Part shown: positions 9,980-20,585 of the stretch, in pieces | Numbering within the stretch: position 1 is the stretch's first letter | How the letters are laid out: each line of letters opens with the position of its first letter | Origin: Sordaria brevicollis | Lineage: Eukaryota > Ascomycota > Sordariomycetes > Sordariales > Sordariaceae | Direction of reading: 5' to 3' | NCBI GenBank assembly: GCA_033439795.1 | Contig: JAUTDP010000001.1 | Location: forward strand, 1,426,001-1,490,000 | Length of the DNA: 64,000 bases | Made by a program: the position numbers and the translations under genes | The notes under the pieces: generated by a model | Seen by the model: the letters and a program-made list of their open reading frames with translations, nothing else | Told to the model about the DNA's origin: nothing | The model's database searches: none

Positions 9980-11680
9980 ACGGGAATCGACTCAAAAAGG
10001 TCTTTTACGTCCCTTATAATATCCCGCGACGATTGTAACGACGATAATATATTATTATTACCGATAGCGAATAATAGCGGTAATTATAGATTCGAAAATA
10101 ACGTTTATAATCCGCTCGTAGGACTCTTAATATATAACGACCCTAATGTAACGTACGCCGTAAAAACTTCGGAAAAAACGTAAAAGGATAACGAAATTAT
10201 AAAGAAATTTATCGTTAAAGCGAATAAATCTTCGGATTATAACGCCGTCTCGCTCGAAAATTACAATTAGGCTCGTAAATTATTTAATGAATATACGAAA
10301 ATCTTTATAAAAAAAAGTAGGGCAATACGCCCTGAAGTTAATAAAGTTAATAATAATTAAATTATTACTAAAAAGGATTTTAACGATTTAAAAAAGACGA
10401 TTTTATAAAAATTATAAAAAAACGTTAAAAAGGCGTTAAAAATATAGGTTAGAATTATAAACAATATTCTTCCTAAAATTAAATTTATCCTTTAATATAC
10501 TATAATTATTACCCCCCCCCCCCGAAAATACTCTCCGTTAATTACGATTATACCTTCTTTATTCGAAGTATTATAATTAATATTTAATATTCGAAGCGGA
10601 CGAACGAAAAAATTAAAATTTAAATCGAGAAAATATTTCGTAATTTAAAGATTAGTATTTCTAATATCGTACGAACCGCTATAAAATTATTTACAATTAG
10701 AAATTATAAAATTATATTTAATAATATTATATACGAATAGTATTAATAATATTAAATTTAGGTTAAAAAGGTTTTTAACGAAAAAGCGTTCGTATCTTTA
10801 AATATTATTACGTTAATCGTTAAAGGGTTCCCCTAAACGAATATTATTAAATATATAAAAATAAAAAATATTATTTATAAAATATAGTAAACGAATTTAA
10901 TTACTTCTATTATTAGAATATATTTATAGAAGAAAAGAATTAATAAAAATAAAAGATTCTTTATAATAGAAATTACAATTATAAAAATAATTAAAATTCT
11001 TTGTAAAGGATTCCTCCTTTAGGAAAACGGCGTATATATTTATAAATTATTTACTTCTTCGGTTAATATTTAATAATATTTTATTTTTAGGGCGTAAAAT
11101 ATTTAAAGAAATTTTATTATAACGTTAACGTTTATAAATATTATAATAAAAATAAATATAATAAAGACCGTTTTAAAAAAGCGAATTACCCGTTTAATAA
11201 AGATAAATCGCTAATTTTTTATACTTTATATAAAAAGTACGGGCATTACGCTTTTAAAAAGAAAATATACCCTATTTTTAAGAAACTTATTACGAAAATT
11301 ATTTCAAAATATACCGAAAGGCTACGCTTATTTACGTACTAGAAAAACCTTAAAAGAAATATTATATTAGAACCGGCGGTGGTAAAAGATAATAAGGATA
11401 TTAATTTCCTTAACGCCCTCCTTACCGCTTATATTATTATTATTCGTAAAAAAGAATTTAAAAGCGGAAATAAAGGTTGTATTTATAAACGGATTAATAA
11501 GCCCTCTATTAAATTGAAATTAACGGTTAAAGGTTTAATAAATACGTTTATAAATTTTTAGGGCTCGGGTATTTAGAACGGCGCCGGTTTAATCGCCACC
11601 GTTAAATCGGTTACCTAAAAGGAAAAGATTCCTATTCCTATTCCGCCTACGGGGCTAAAAGATATTCCTTTATAAAATAA
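9980..11680 (+). pseudogene. LINE ORF1 (gag-like, zinc-knuckle protein) remnant
   Basis: From ACG GGA ATC at 9980 (ATG in the copy at 48727) a frame reads T-G-I-D...R-S-F-T-S-L-I-I-S, with in-frame TAA/TAG at former Gln or Trp codons. A run of 12 C at 10511-10522 shifts the frame; its length differs between copies. Near 11130-11290 two C-x2-C-x4-H-x4-C zinc knuckles remain with Cys changed to Tyr: Y-x-x-Y pairs followed by YGHYAFKKK. The segment 11379-11561 is open for 60 codons. A Pro-rich tail (PIPIPP) ends near 11650. ORF1 proteins of this type bind element RNA. It precedes ORF2 directly. Confidence 0.82.
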
Positions 11681-11689
11681 TTAATAGTC

Positions 11690-14600
11690 CGTTTAAAAAT
11701 ATTTTATTAAAATATAAGGAAATTATACGAAAGAAAAAAATTATTATTCGAATAAGAAGAAATTTATAATATCGTAGTAATTTAAAAACCGGGTAGGAAT
11801 TTAAATAAGGATATTTATCGTTTATAAAATAGTAAATATATTGAGATAAATTATTTAAAAAAGGGGAAAGTAATTATTTATATAAATAAAAGATAGAATT
11901 TTAAGGACCTAAATTTCTATATCGGAAAAAATTAAGCCTCTATAATATTTAAAAATTTAAAAGAGTTATTAACCGTCTATTTAATTTATTCCCTTATTAA
12001 AATATATAGAATATTAGAATACGAATAGGGATTTCCCCTCTTTAAATTCTTCGAAAAGAAACCCTTAATAAAATATTAAATCGTAACCGTTAAAGATTTT
12101 AATTTCTATTATCCCGATTAGGATTTAAAGAATAAAATTAGCCCGGGAGCCGAAAAATTCTTTATATAAATATAATAGTAATATATACGGCTTATTTTTT
12201 TAGAAAGGAACCGACCCGTATAAGTAACGCAATACGGGAAGAAAGAAATAGGATAATCGATTACGTATAAATAATATTAAAAATCGAAACCGAATATTAA
12301 GGGGCGTAACGGTACGAATAAACCGGTTCGGATTATTACTTTTAAAAAATTTAAATTTATATTAGAAGAAAAGTTAGGAAAACGGAAATAGAAGAAAATT
12401 ATAATCAAAATCTTAATAAATACGGAAAAGGTATAAAAGGCGGCGTTATAACGAATTTTAATCTTGGCGAAAATCGATACGAAGGAGGAATTGGAATTTA
12501 TATTCGATAAATTCGATAGAAAATTTATAAATATAACGGAAGAATTCGTTTTGTATTAAAAAAAAGGTCGAAGGAAAAGAGCGAAATAATAAACGCTAAA
12601 ATATAAAATAATAACGAAAAATACGAAGCGGAAATAATAAAAGTAGTATAGGGAAAAAATATCCTCGAATTAAATAAAATTCGTAAAAATATCGATAAAA
12701 AAAGAAGGATTAATATAAAAGCTTAATAAATAATATAGCGAAAAAGCGTTAAAAAAGCATTAAAAAATTTAAATAAATTTTAAACCTTCGAAAAATAGGC
12801 CCGTATTTAAAATTATTTACTAATAAACCTGCCTAAATTCCCAATTTTTAAATAATACGAAGGAATAAAAGAAATTGAAAATTATAATAGTAAGGTGAAT
12901 ATTTTCGCCGAACGTTTCTTCCCGAAAATAAACGTTCTTATAAATTATCTATTTAATTAGACCCTTCCCCTAAATACCGGCGATTTATTATTTATTAACG
13001 AATTAATTACTAAAGAGGATATTTAGGAAATTTTATTTTAAATAATTCCGAATAAAATACCGGGTATTGATTAATATTCGAATAAATTTTTAAAAATTTA
13101 TAAAGAATTATTTTAAAAAGTTATAACCGCTTTTGTAATTACGAATTTTCGTTTTAAATATTTCCTATAGCGGTTTAAAAATATAAAAGTAATTATTTTT
13201 AAAAAGTTAAGAAAAACCGTTATATAATAAAAATTAACCGGTATATAGAGGTTAATTTCACTATTAAATAATATTGGGAAAATCTTCGAAACGTTTATTA
13301 TTAAGAGATTTATTTAAGTTGCGGAAGAATTTAATTTCCTACTAAAAAGTTAAATAAATAATTAGGTAAATTGTTTAACCGAATTTATTATCCGTATTAT
13401 TACGGATATTATATATATAATTTAAAAATTCGGAATTATTACGTTACTAATACTCTTTAATTTTAAAAGCGTATTCGATAGAATTAATTTATAATAATTA
13501 TTATATACTTTATAGGAAATATAATTCTTATAATAAATTTTCGAATAAATAGCGAATTTCGTTAATAAACGAAAAGGTTCCCTCTTTTTTAACGATAAAA
13601 TATCCGCTCCCTACGTTATAAAAGCCGGAATATTTTAAAACTCCCCCCTTTTTTTATTTCTTTTTATCTTCTTTATTACTTTATTATATTATAAATTAAT
13701 TATAATTAAAAATATAATTATAATCGGTTTTATTAACGATATTAATATCGTTGCCGTAATGAAAATTACCGAAAAGAATTATAAAATACTTTAAGTAATA
13801 TAAAAAATTTATTCTAAATAAATAAGGGAAAGAAATATAGAATTCGAAGCGAATAAAATGGAATTAATATATTTTATATAGACGAAAGTATTAAGAATAG
13901 AAATTCTCTAATTCGGGGATATTATATTTCGATTAATAAAATTAATAAAATTCCTAAACGTTTAATTAAACCGTAAGTTCAATTATCGAACCTACGTAAA
14001 AATTATTAAAAAGAAAATAAAAATTTAAATAAATATATTAACCCGATTAGTTGTAAAAATTTGGGGTTACTCCTTCGTTCGCGCGAAAGAAATTTATACT
14101 AAATATATTTAAAGCGTAATTATATATAAAATTTCAATTTTCTATTAACCGATAAAAATATATAATAAACCCTAAAAAATAATAATCGAATTGGCTAAAT
14201 ATTAAATTAAATATTTAAAAATCGTTACTAAGGCGTATAAAATTACGTTAGTATAAAATTTTAAAATAGAACCCTTTTACCCGTTATTTAACCTCTACTT
14301 TAATAAATAAATAAAGGCTTTTAAAGAAAAATTCACCCGTATAAATTAAATTAGGTTCATTTAAGGAATAATAACCTAAATAATTAATTATATTTAAATA
14401 AAACGAATAAAAGGTCGATTATTTATTAATAAATTAAAAAATAATATTGCTAAAATTAAATAAGTAAAAGAATAAATATTAATAAAAAACTTTATAGCGA
14501 TTATAATGGGATTACTCCTAGTAATAAGCGTATTTATTTAACCGTTATAACCGCCGGAATTTTCAACCCTCGATCGAAAAGTATAATTAAAGAATATTAC

Positions 14601-15160
14601 GAAGAAAGAATAAATATCGCGCTATAATTATTAATTAATAATAGCGGTAATTAAATTAAATCGGCGGTATAAATTTATAATTATTAATTTCAACCCGAAA
14701 TTTAATAATATTATAATAAAACGGTATATAATTAATTAAAAAAAGAAAAAGTAGAAAAAAACCCAATTTTCGGAAGATCATAAAGATTATTATTTATTAA
14801 CGAAAACGAAAAATTCCCTCCTTATTTAAGCGAAAATAGAGGTAATCGGCTTTAAAATTTTCTTTTTTTAAAAGAGAATCCCCAATATCGATACCTTTAT
14901 TTATTTATATAAATTAGGACGGGAAATATTTTATTATATTACGTTCGAATATTTCCGGATAATAAATATATAATTCCTAATAATTAATTAATTATAAACG
15001 TAGGAATAATTTTAAATTTATTTAAACGATAGAATTAAGGCCGAAAGAATTTTATTATAAATACTTCGGTTAGGACGATTAAATAAATACCGCTTAATAA
15101 TCGAATTAAAAAAGGAGTAGCGAAACGAATTCGCTCGCTATTTTTAATTTTCTTTTCTTC
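11690..15160 (+). pseudogene. LINE ORF2 (APE endonuclease and reverse transcriptase) remnant
   Basis: APE-type endonuclease: VTVKDFNFYYPD near 12084-12120 corresponds to the VTVGDFN block seen better in the copy at 50832-50862, and RIIDYV with GSDYY near 12255-12340 matches the C-terminal S-D-H block. Reverse transcriptase: NKIPGID near 13045, KVI.FKK.RKT and LLNNIGKIFETFIIKRF near 13190-13310, the FDRIN block near 13460-13480, and the catalytic box F-I-N-D at 13729-13740 where F-V-D-D is expected. A C-terminal Cys/His cluster near 14880-14960 is degenerate. Stops at former Trp/Gln codons are frequent. The protein would nick target DNA and copy element RNA into the site. Confidence 0.85.
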
Positions 15161-15269
15161 CTTTTTTTTACTTTTATTTATTAATATATTAAAACGAAAA
15201 TAGGGGAAAATTTCTATTTAGTTAAAAATCTATTGGGTTGCGAAAGTAATAATTTATTTAATTATTATT

Positions 15270-16430
15270 TCTTTTTATAATTAATTAAAATTTTTAATAT
15301 TTTATTATTATTAACGAATAAATAATTTTATTTATTGAATTAACGAATATATTAGCGTATAATATTAATTACGAACTAATATTAAGCGAATTAATTATTA
15401 TTAATAAGAATAGGATTAATAGGACGAATAGCCGGCGAATTAATTTTTATTAAGGAATTACTACGGGAAAATATATAAATATTATTATTGTTCAGAGGAA
15501 TTCTACCGCTATTACTACGAAGTAAATTACCGCTATTATTACGGGGTAAATTACTATTATTATTATAAGGGATATTACCCGAAAAAATATAACCGCCGAT
15601 TAAATTATCCTTATCGGAAAGGAGGAATTTATAATAACCTTTTTAAAAATAATCGTTAATTAACTACTTTTTATAGCGAATAAATTATTTAAGGGTATTA
15701 ATAAAGCTATCGTTAATAAAGCGAAGGCGGATCGCGTTAATAAACTCTTTAACGACGATACGGAAATGGATAAAATAATTGCGGAATTCGCTATTAATTA
15801 GGTCTTTAATAACGATTTTATCCTAAAAAATGATATAAAAATCGTAAAAACTACGAAACGTATTAATTATATAATACAAAATTATTAAAATATACTAAAT
15901 AATTTAATTAAATTTATTTAAGAACGAATTAATATAAAAAATATTAATAATATAGAGGATAGTAATTTATTTAAGTAATTAGGGATATAATAGGTCGATT
16001 TAACGACGGCCTTTATATAAATATTATAATTTAGGACGGATATAAAAGTAAGAAGGGCTTTAATTAATTAAAAAGTATAAATAAAGTATAGGGGAGTATA
16101 AATATAATTTCGGAAAAATTAACGTAAAAATAAAATATAGTAGAAAGAGGATTTACCCTTTTTTTAATATATAAAAATATTTATTATTAATAAGGAATTT
16201 AATAATATGTTCGAAATTAATTTTAATATCGGTATTAATTATATTAAATATAGGGGTTAACGAAAGAGGGTAAAGAGGAAACGAATTTTCGCCCTTATCT
16301 TCGTTGGAAATTTCTATTATTTTACGGAGCGCTTTAGCGTATTTTTAACGAAGAATAATTATTTTAAATCGATTATTATTATTAAAAGAAAAAAAAGCCT
16401 AAAAAAACCCGGGGGATAGGGGGTTTTTAT
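15270..16430 (+). pseudogene. Third coding-like region of the LINE, family unknown
   Basis: Downstream of ORF2 one frame reads for long stretches with only RIP-type stops. It begins with a Thr/Ala-rich repeat (15504-15575). Then come LLFIANKLFKGINKAIVNKA and a helical-looking part, cleanest in the copy at 31571, where EADKMVAEFATSRVFINDLL is readable. A basic segment (YIKYKGRRRRAK in the consensus of copies) and G-R-R-I-F-A-F-I-F-V-G follow. I do not recognise the protein. Two copies that lack the first 0.83 kb share one deletion junction, so this part may be dispensable for spread when supplied in trans. It could instead be a long transcribed 3' region with chance openness. Confidence 0.5.
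15504..15575 (+). repeat. 24-bp tandem repeat in the LINE third coding-like region
   Basis: Three 24-bp units starting TACCGCTATTACTACGAAGT, TACCGCTATTATTACGGGGT and TACTATTATTATTATAAGGG. The same array is visible in the other copies (for example 42626-42690, where more C remains). It keeps the frame (24 = 8 codons) and would encode a Thr/Ala/Gln-rich stretch. Confidence 0.88.
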
Positions 16431-16689
16431 ATTTAAAGGAGGGAAGTCCTTACGTTAATATAAACCGTAATAGAAATATAATTATAATAAAGGGAGGAAG
16501 AAAATAAAAAAAATAAAAGAAAATTTAACGGTTAAGAGGTTTAATAACGGTTAAAAAAGTAAACGAATAAAAGAATAGAAAGCGGAAAATAATAATAAAT
16601 AAGGGACGGGACGGCGGATTAAAAAGGTAAAACGGTTTAATATTCTAATATAATAGTAAATAGAAGGGATAAGACGGATATTAATCGCG

Positions 16690-16880
16690 TTAGCGGTAAA
16701 TATATACCGCAATTATAAAACGCCGAAGAAGCGGCGCGGATAAGTCCGCGCCGGGAAATATAGCCGGGGTTTTTATCCGGGGCGCTTAACGCTTACGGTT
16801 TTATCCTACGGGGAATCGGAAATGGACCCCATACTATATTAGCGCTATAAATTTAGTTAAGGAATAAGAATCTTACTTAC
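16690..16880 (+). other. LINE 3' untranslated end with hairpin
   Basis: Conserved across all copies that keep a 3' end. A perfect 9-bp stem (CGGCGCGGA / TCCGCGCCG, 4-nt loop) lies at about 16733-16754, followed by CCGGGGTTTTTATCCGGGG, CCTACGGGGAATCGG and the terminal GAATCTTACTT. LINE reverse transcriptases often recognise a 3' structure on their RNA; that role is inferred here. Confidence 0.75.
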
Positions 16881-17258
16881 CTTAACCCCGAAAGGGGTAT
16901 TATAAGGATGCCCGTAATATAGCGGTTTATTATTAATAAATAGTAGCCGTTATTAATATAAATTATAGAAACCCTTTATTCGAATTGTATTTATACCAAA
17001 TATAATTATTTTTTATTATTTCTATTAATTATAAGTTTTAAATATATATAGGTAGTAAATTTATAGGTAATAGGTTTATAGGCGAGGGTAGAGGGGGACG
17101 TATACCGTTATAAATAATATATTATCCTTCGTTTCCTATTGACGTTTCGCCGTTAAGGTTTAAAATATAAGGGATTCGGACGGGGCGTACAATTAAGACG
17201 GGGGAACCTCCTTTTTTTATTGATTTTTATTACCTAAAATAAAAAATTGTAATCCTTA

Positions 17259-17303
17259 GTATAATATTTCGATATAATATTTCGATATAATAATTCGATA
17301 TAG
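17259..17303. repeat. 13-bp tandem repeat in MULE 2
   Basis: Three units of period 13 (ATATTTCGATATA, the third diverged) between the conserved 3' block and the end of the transposase region. Confidence 0.8.
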
Positions 17304-17999
17304 TAATTAGAATTAATAATTAAAATTAATTTTAAGTAGGCTTACTAATATGGCTATTTTGTATTATAATAAATTAAGTATTAAAAGGTTAAAAATCGCG
17401 TCGAATTTTTTTCTTTAAAATTTATTTATATTATTCCTTTTATTGTTTATTACGAGCCCTTTTACGTATAAACGTTTATTTAATTAGCGAATTATATTAT
17501 AATAAGAGATTTAGTAATGAATTTAATATAAGAACCGGTTTTAATTATTACTTTAATTTTATTTCTAAAATTAATAATATTTCTAACTACTTTAACTATT
17601 CTAATTCTAATTATAATTATTACCGTTCTAAATCTAAATCCGAATCTAGAAGTAATAAATTTAGCCGCGGTAATTAAAGAGGTGGCAATTAATATTCTAA
17701 TTCTAATACTAAATTGGAAATATCAATATAAATATTTAAATCGATTAGTTTTATATTAAATATAAATTTTAATACCGTTGTATTATTTATATTTAAATTA
17801 AATATTAAAATTATTTCTAATTCTTGTTTTAATAAAGCTTAAATTATTTACTACTTAAATATTATAATTTTACCTCTTATAATTTATTATATATTAATCC
17901 ACTTTATAAAGAATAGTATTAACGTTTATTCTTTAAAAGTAAAGGGGGTAAACCCCTAAAATTTATTCTAAGGGTTTTCTAATTACTCGTTAATAGCGT

Positions 18000-20585
18000 C
18001 CTTACTTAAAGGACTAAAGGAGGGGATATAGGAGTAAATAACCATTTAATTATAAGAAAGGAAACGAAAAAAAGATAGGTAAAATAGAGAAGAAGAACCG
18101 GAAGAAGAATTAAAAAGAGAATTAAAAGGAGAGGTAGGATTAGGGGGGGAATAAAGAGAAGGAGAATTAGAAGGAAATAAGCCGGAAAAAGAAGAATTAA
18201 ATAGAGAAGGGGAACGAAAGGGAAGTATAATTATATAAATATAATTAAATATTTTATTTTTATCCTCCTCTTTTTCTCTATTATCTTCCCCTTCTTCGTT
18301 TTCCTTTTTATTATTTTTATTATTTTTATTATTTAATTAATAATCCGAAATTAAATCGTTATATTACGTTAATTTACATTTACTCTTCTTCGTAAAATTA
18401 AAAGTAAATTTATCCGCTTTATTTATTTCGTTATAAAATTTATATCGTTATATATTCGGCTATAATTTAAGGAGGTTATTATAATTATTTTATTTAATAA
18501 GTTTAATTTACTTCTTATCCTTCTTTTTATTACCTTTCTTATTATCTTTCTTCGATATTAATATAATTGCCTTTTTATTCTTAAATATTTTTAGGGTTTT
18601 AATTTTATCGGGCTTATTTAATAAAGTATATTCGTTTAAGATAATTCTATTAAAATTCTTTATATAATTACCTTTCTTTTTAATAATACGGGGATCCTTA
18701 ATACGAAGGTAAAAATTATTGAAATCGAATAGGATTTTAAAATATTAATAAGGATAAATATATAAGAATTTTATAATTTTCTTAGTAATTACCCGTTAAA
18801 ATATAATATATTAATATAATAATCTAAATTATAGAAATACGCTATATTTATTATTATAAAGAGGAAGAGAAGGGGGGTCTAATTGCCGTTCTATTAAGTA
18901 ATAGCGTTCTTATTAACGATATTTACGGTTAATAATCTCTAATACCGAATATATAATTTAAAATAATGAATTTTTTAAATATACCCGGCTAATAAATTCG
19001 TATTGGTTACGAATTTAATTAGTAATTAATATATAAAAGAAATTCTACTTTTATTCGTCGACTATTTTAATAATAATTTTAATTAACTTATATATATTGC
19101 TATTTCCGTTAAGGAAGTAATTTTTAATATTAAGGTTATTCGATTCCGCTAAAAATATAACCCTAACGCTAAAATTCCTATACTTCTCAATATAATAATA
19201 TACCTATTAATTTTTAATAAGGAATTAATTCTTCTAAATATAACGAAAGAATAATAATTAATTTTTAAACTATTTTTATATTTTCTTAAATGGTAAAGAA
19301 TTTATCCTTTATTTTACTATATATTATAATTTTAAATTACTTTATAACGTTATAAAAATTATTCGTAATTGTAATATTAATAGCGGTATTAGTACGAATA
19401 TTTATATAAAAGTTATAATTGTAATTATCCTAAGGAATAAGAATCGTTTATTTATTAATACCTTCTTTATTATTAAAATTATTATTATTATCCTTATCCT
19501 TATCGGCACTCCTATTCTCGTCTTTATTCTTATTCTTATTCTTCGCTTTAGTTTTACCCTTCTTCTATTTAAATTTAGCGTTATATAGAATATTCTTAAT
19601 AATATAGAATAAATAGATTTATTATTAGGTATTTAGGAAGGAATTCGATATAATTTATTTTATTGGCCCGCTTTTATCAATTATAATTATAGTAGGCTTA
19701 AGCATATCGTTCTTTTCCTTTATTTACTTCGTAACGTTAGTAAAGAAATCGAAGGTTATATTAGTTTTATTATTAATAATATTAAAAATATAATTGAATA
19801 TAGAACCTATATTAATAATATTAAAAATTTAATAGAAGGGATAATTAAAGCGGTTAATATTATAGGTATTATTGATAATTATAACTTTGTAAATTTATTT
19901 AATTAATTCTATATATTTAGGGAAAATAAAAATAATATTTAGTAATTTAATCTCGTTTTCCGGATTTATCTTCTTAATATATTTAACCCTATTATTATTA
20001 AATACTTTAAAGAGGGCGTTAATAAGCGTATAATTATCGATATTCCGGCGACGAAGCTTTACGTATATATTATAAATATCTCTTCTAATAAATATAGAAT
20101 TTATATATTTATTTTTAATAATAGAAGCAATTTCGCGGGCCCAGATAGCGCTAAATTTAGAATTCGTTTTAATAATTTCGAAGACTTCTGGCCTCATTTT
20201 ATAATATTAAGGATAAGTAAAAGGAAAGAATAATTGGGAGTAATTATACTTTCGATATTTAAGGTCGCTATAAAATTAAAAATATTAGAGTCTATTATTT
20301 CCTTTCTTTATAATATCCTTCTAATTATAACCGTATTTCCGTAATACCGTCTTTCGAACCGTTGCCTTAAATTTACGTAATTAATTATATCGATCGTATA
20401 AGAAGTAATACCGGGTATATTCGTTAATTAGAACTTTAAACTTCGTATTATAGTTATTATTACGATTAATAATAAAGTTTTAATATTTAGCCTAATTATT
20501 AAATAAATTTTGAAGAGCCTATATCGTAGCTATAAGAAGTATAATACCTTTAAGAGGGTTAGCGATTAAATTTCGATAATCTATA
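18000..20585 (-). pseudogene. MULE 2 transposase, C-terminal and central part
   Basis: Reading down the minus strand from 20585: ATVRKTVLRKYG, then YNYSQLFFPF (a former HNHS block). Next is an open stretch of 100 codons (20197-19895) with RPEVFEIIKT, RDIYNIYVKLRR and LLNIIFIFPKYIELIK. It is followed at once by VIIINNTYNINRFNYPFY, the first acidic block, with Asp changed to Asn. Further on, YFYNLDYYINILYFNG near 18840 fits a SWIM Cys-x-Cys...Cys-x-His with Cys as Tyr. FDFNNFYLRIKDPRIIKKKG (18745-18670) matches the RIKDPK block of MULE 1. A Lys/Asn/Glu-rich tail lies near 18350-18250. In-frame stops sit at former Gln/Trp codons. The N-terminus is at 26796-27016. Confidence 0.85.
20571..20585. 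repeat. Target-site duplication of the LINE inserted in MULE 2 (left copy)
   Basis: TTTCGATAATCTATA; the partner ATTCAATAATCTATA is at 26796-26810 (12 of 15 identical). Joining the two flanks restores a continuous transposase frame. Confidence 0.7.

Larger units (their letters stand above)
9914..16880 (+). mobile_element. Full-length Tad1-like LINE, reference copy (about 6.97 kb)
   Basis: Uninterrupted from the family 5' end (AAAATTGCTTTAGAACCGG) to the 3' end (GGGAATAAGAATCTTACTT). The order is ORF1, ORF2, a third coding-like region and a 3' UTR with a hairpin. Three other copies have almost the same summed length (28170-36280, 43231-57178 and 48662-55629, insertions excluded), so this is the natural element size. 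There are no LTRs and no TIRs. No TSD was found: the left flank is a minus LINE and the right flank is MULE 2, so the copy has probably been involved in a rearrangement. RIP is saturating and no frame is open. Confidence 0.93.
16881..20585 (-). mobile_element. MULE 2, minus strand, main part
   Basis: A second Mutator-like transposon, distinct from MULE 1 (its transposase has no intron at the equivalent place). It lies between the 3' end of the full-length LINE and an inserted minus LINE (20586-26773). The sequence continues beyond that insertion at 26796 and again at 27338-27648. Its 3' side (16886-17235) resembles 9040-9415 of MULE 1 in inverse orientation. The 3' TIR is missing, cut off by the LINE junction. 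GA-rich sequence at 18050-18220 turns to CT-rich at 18255-18310. Confidence 0.82.

Noticed and set aside
15504..15575. CRISPR-like array (regular 24-bp repeats)
   Set aside because: The units are contiguous with no spacers and sit in a LINE coding-like frame.
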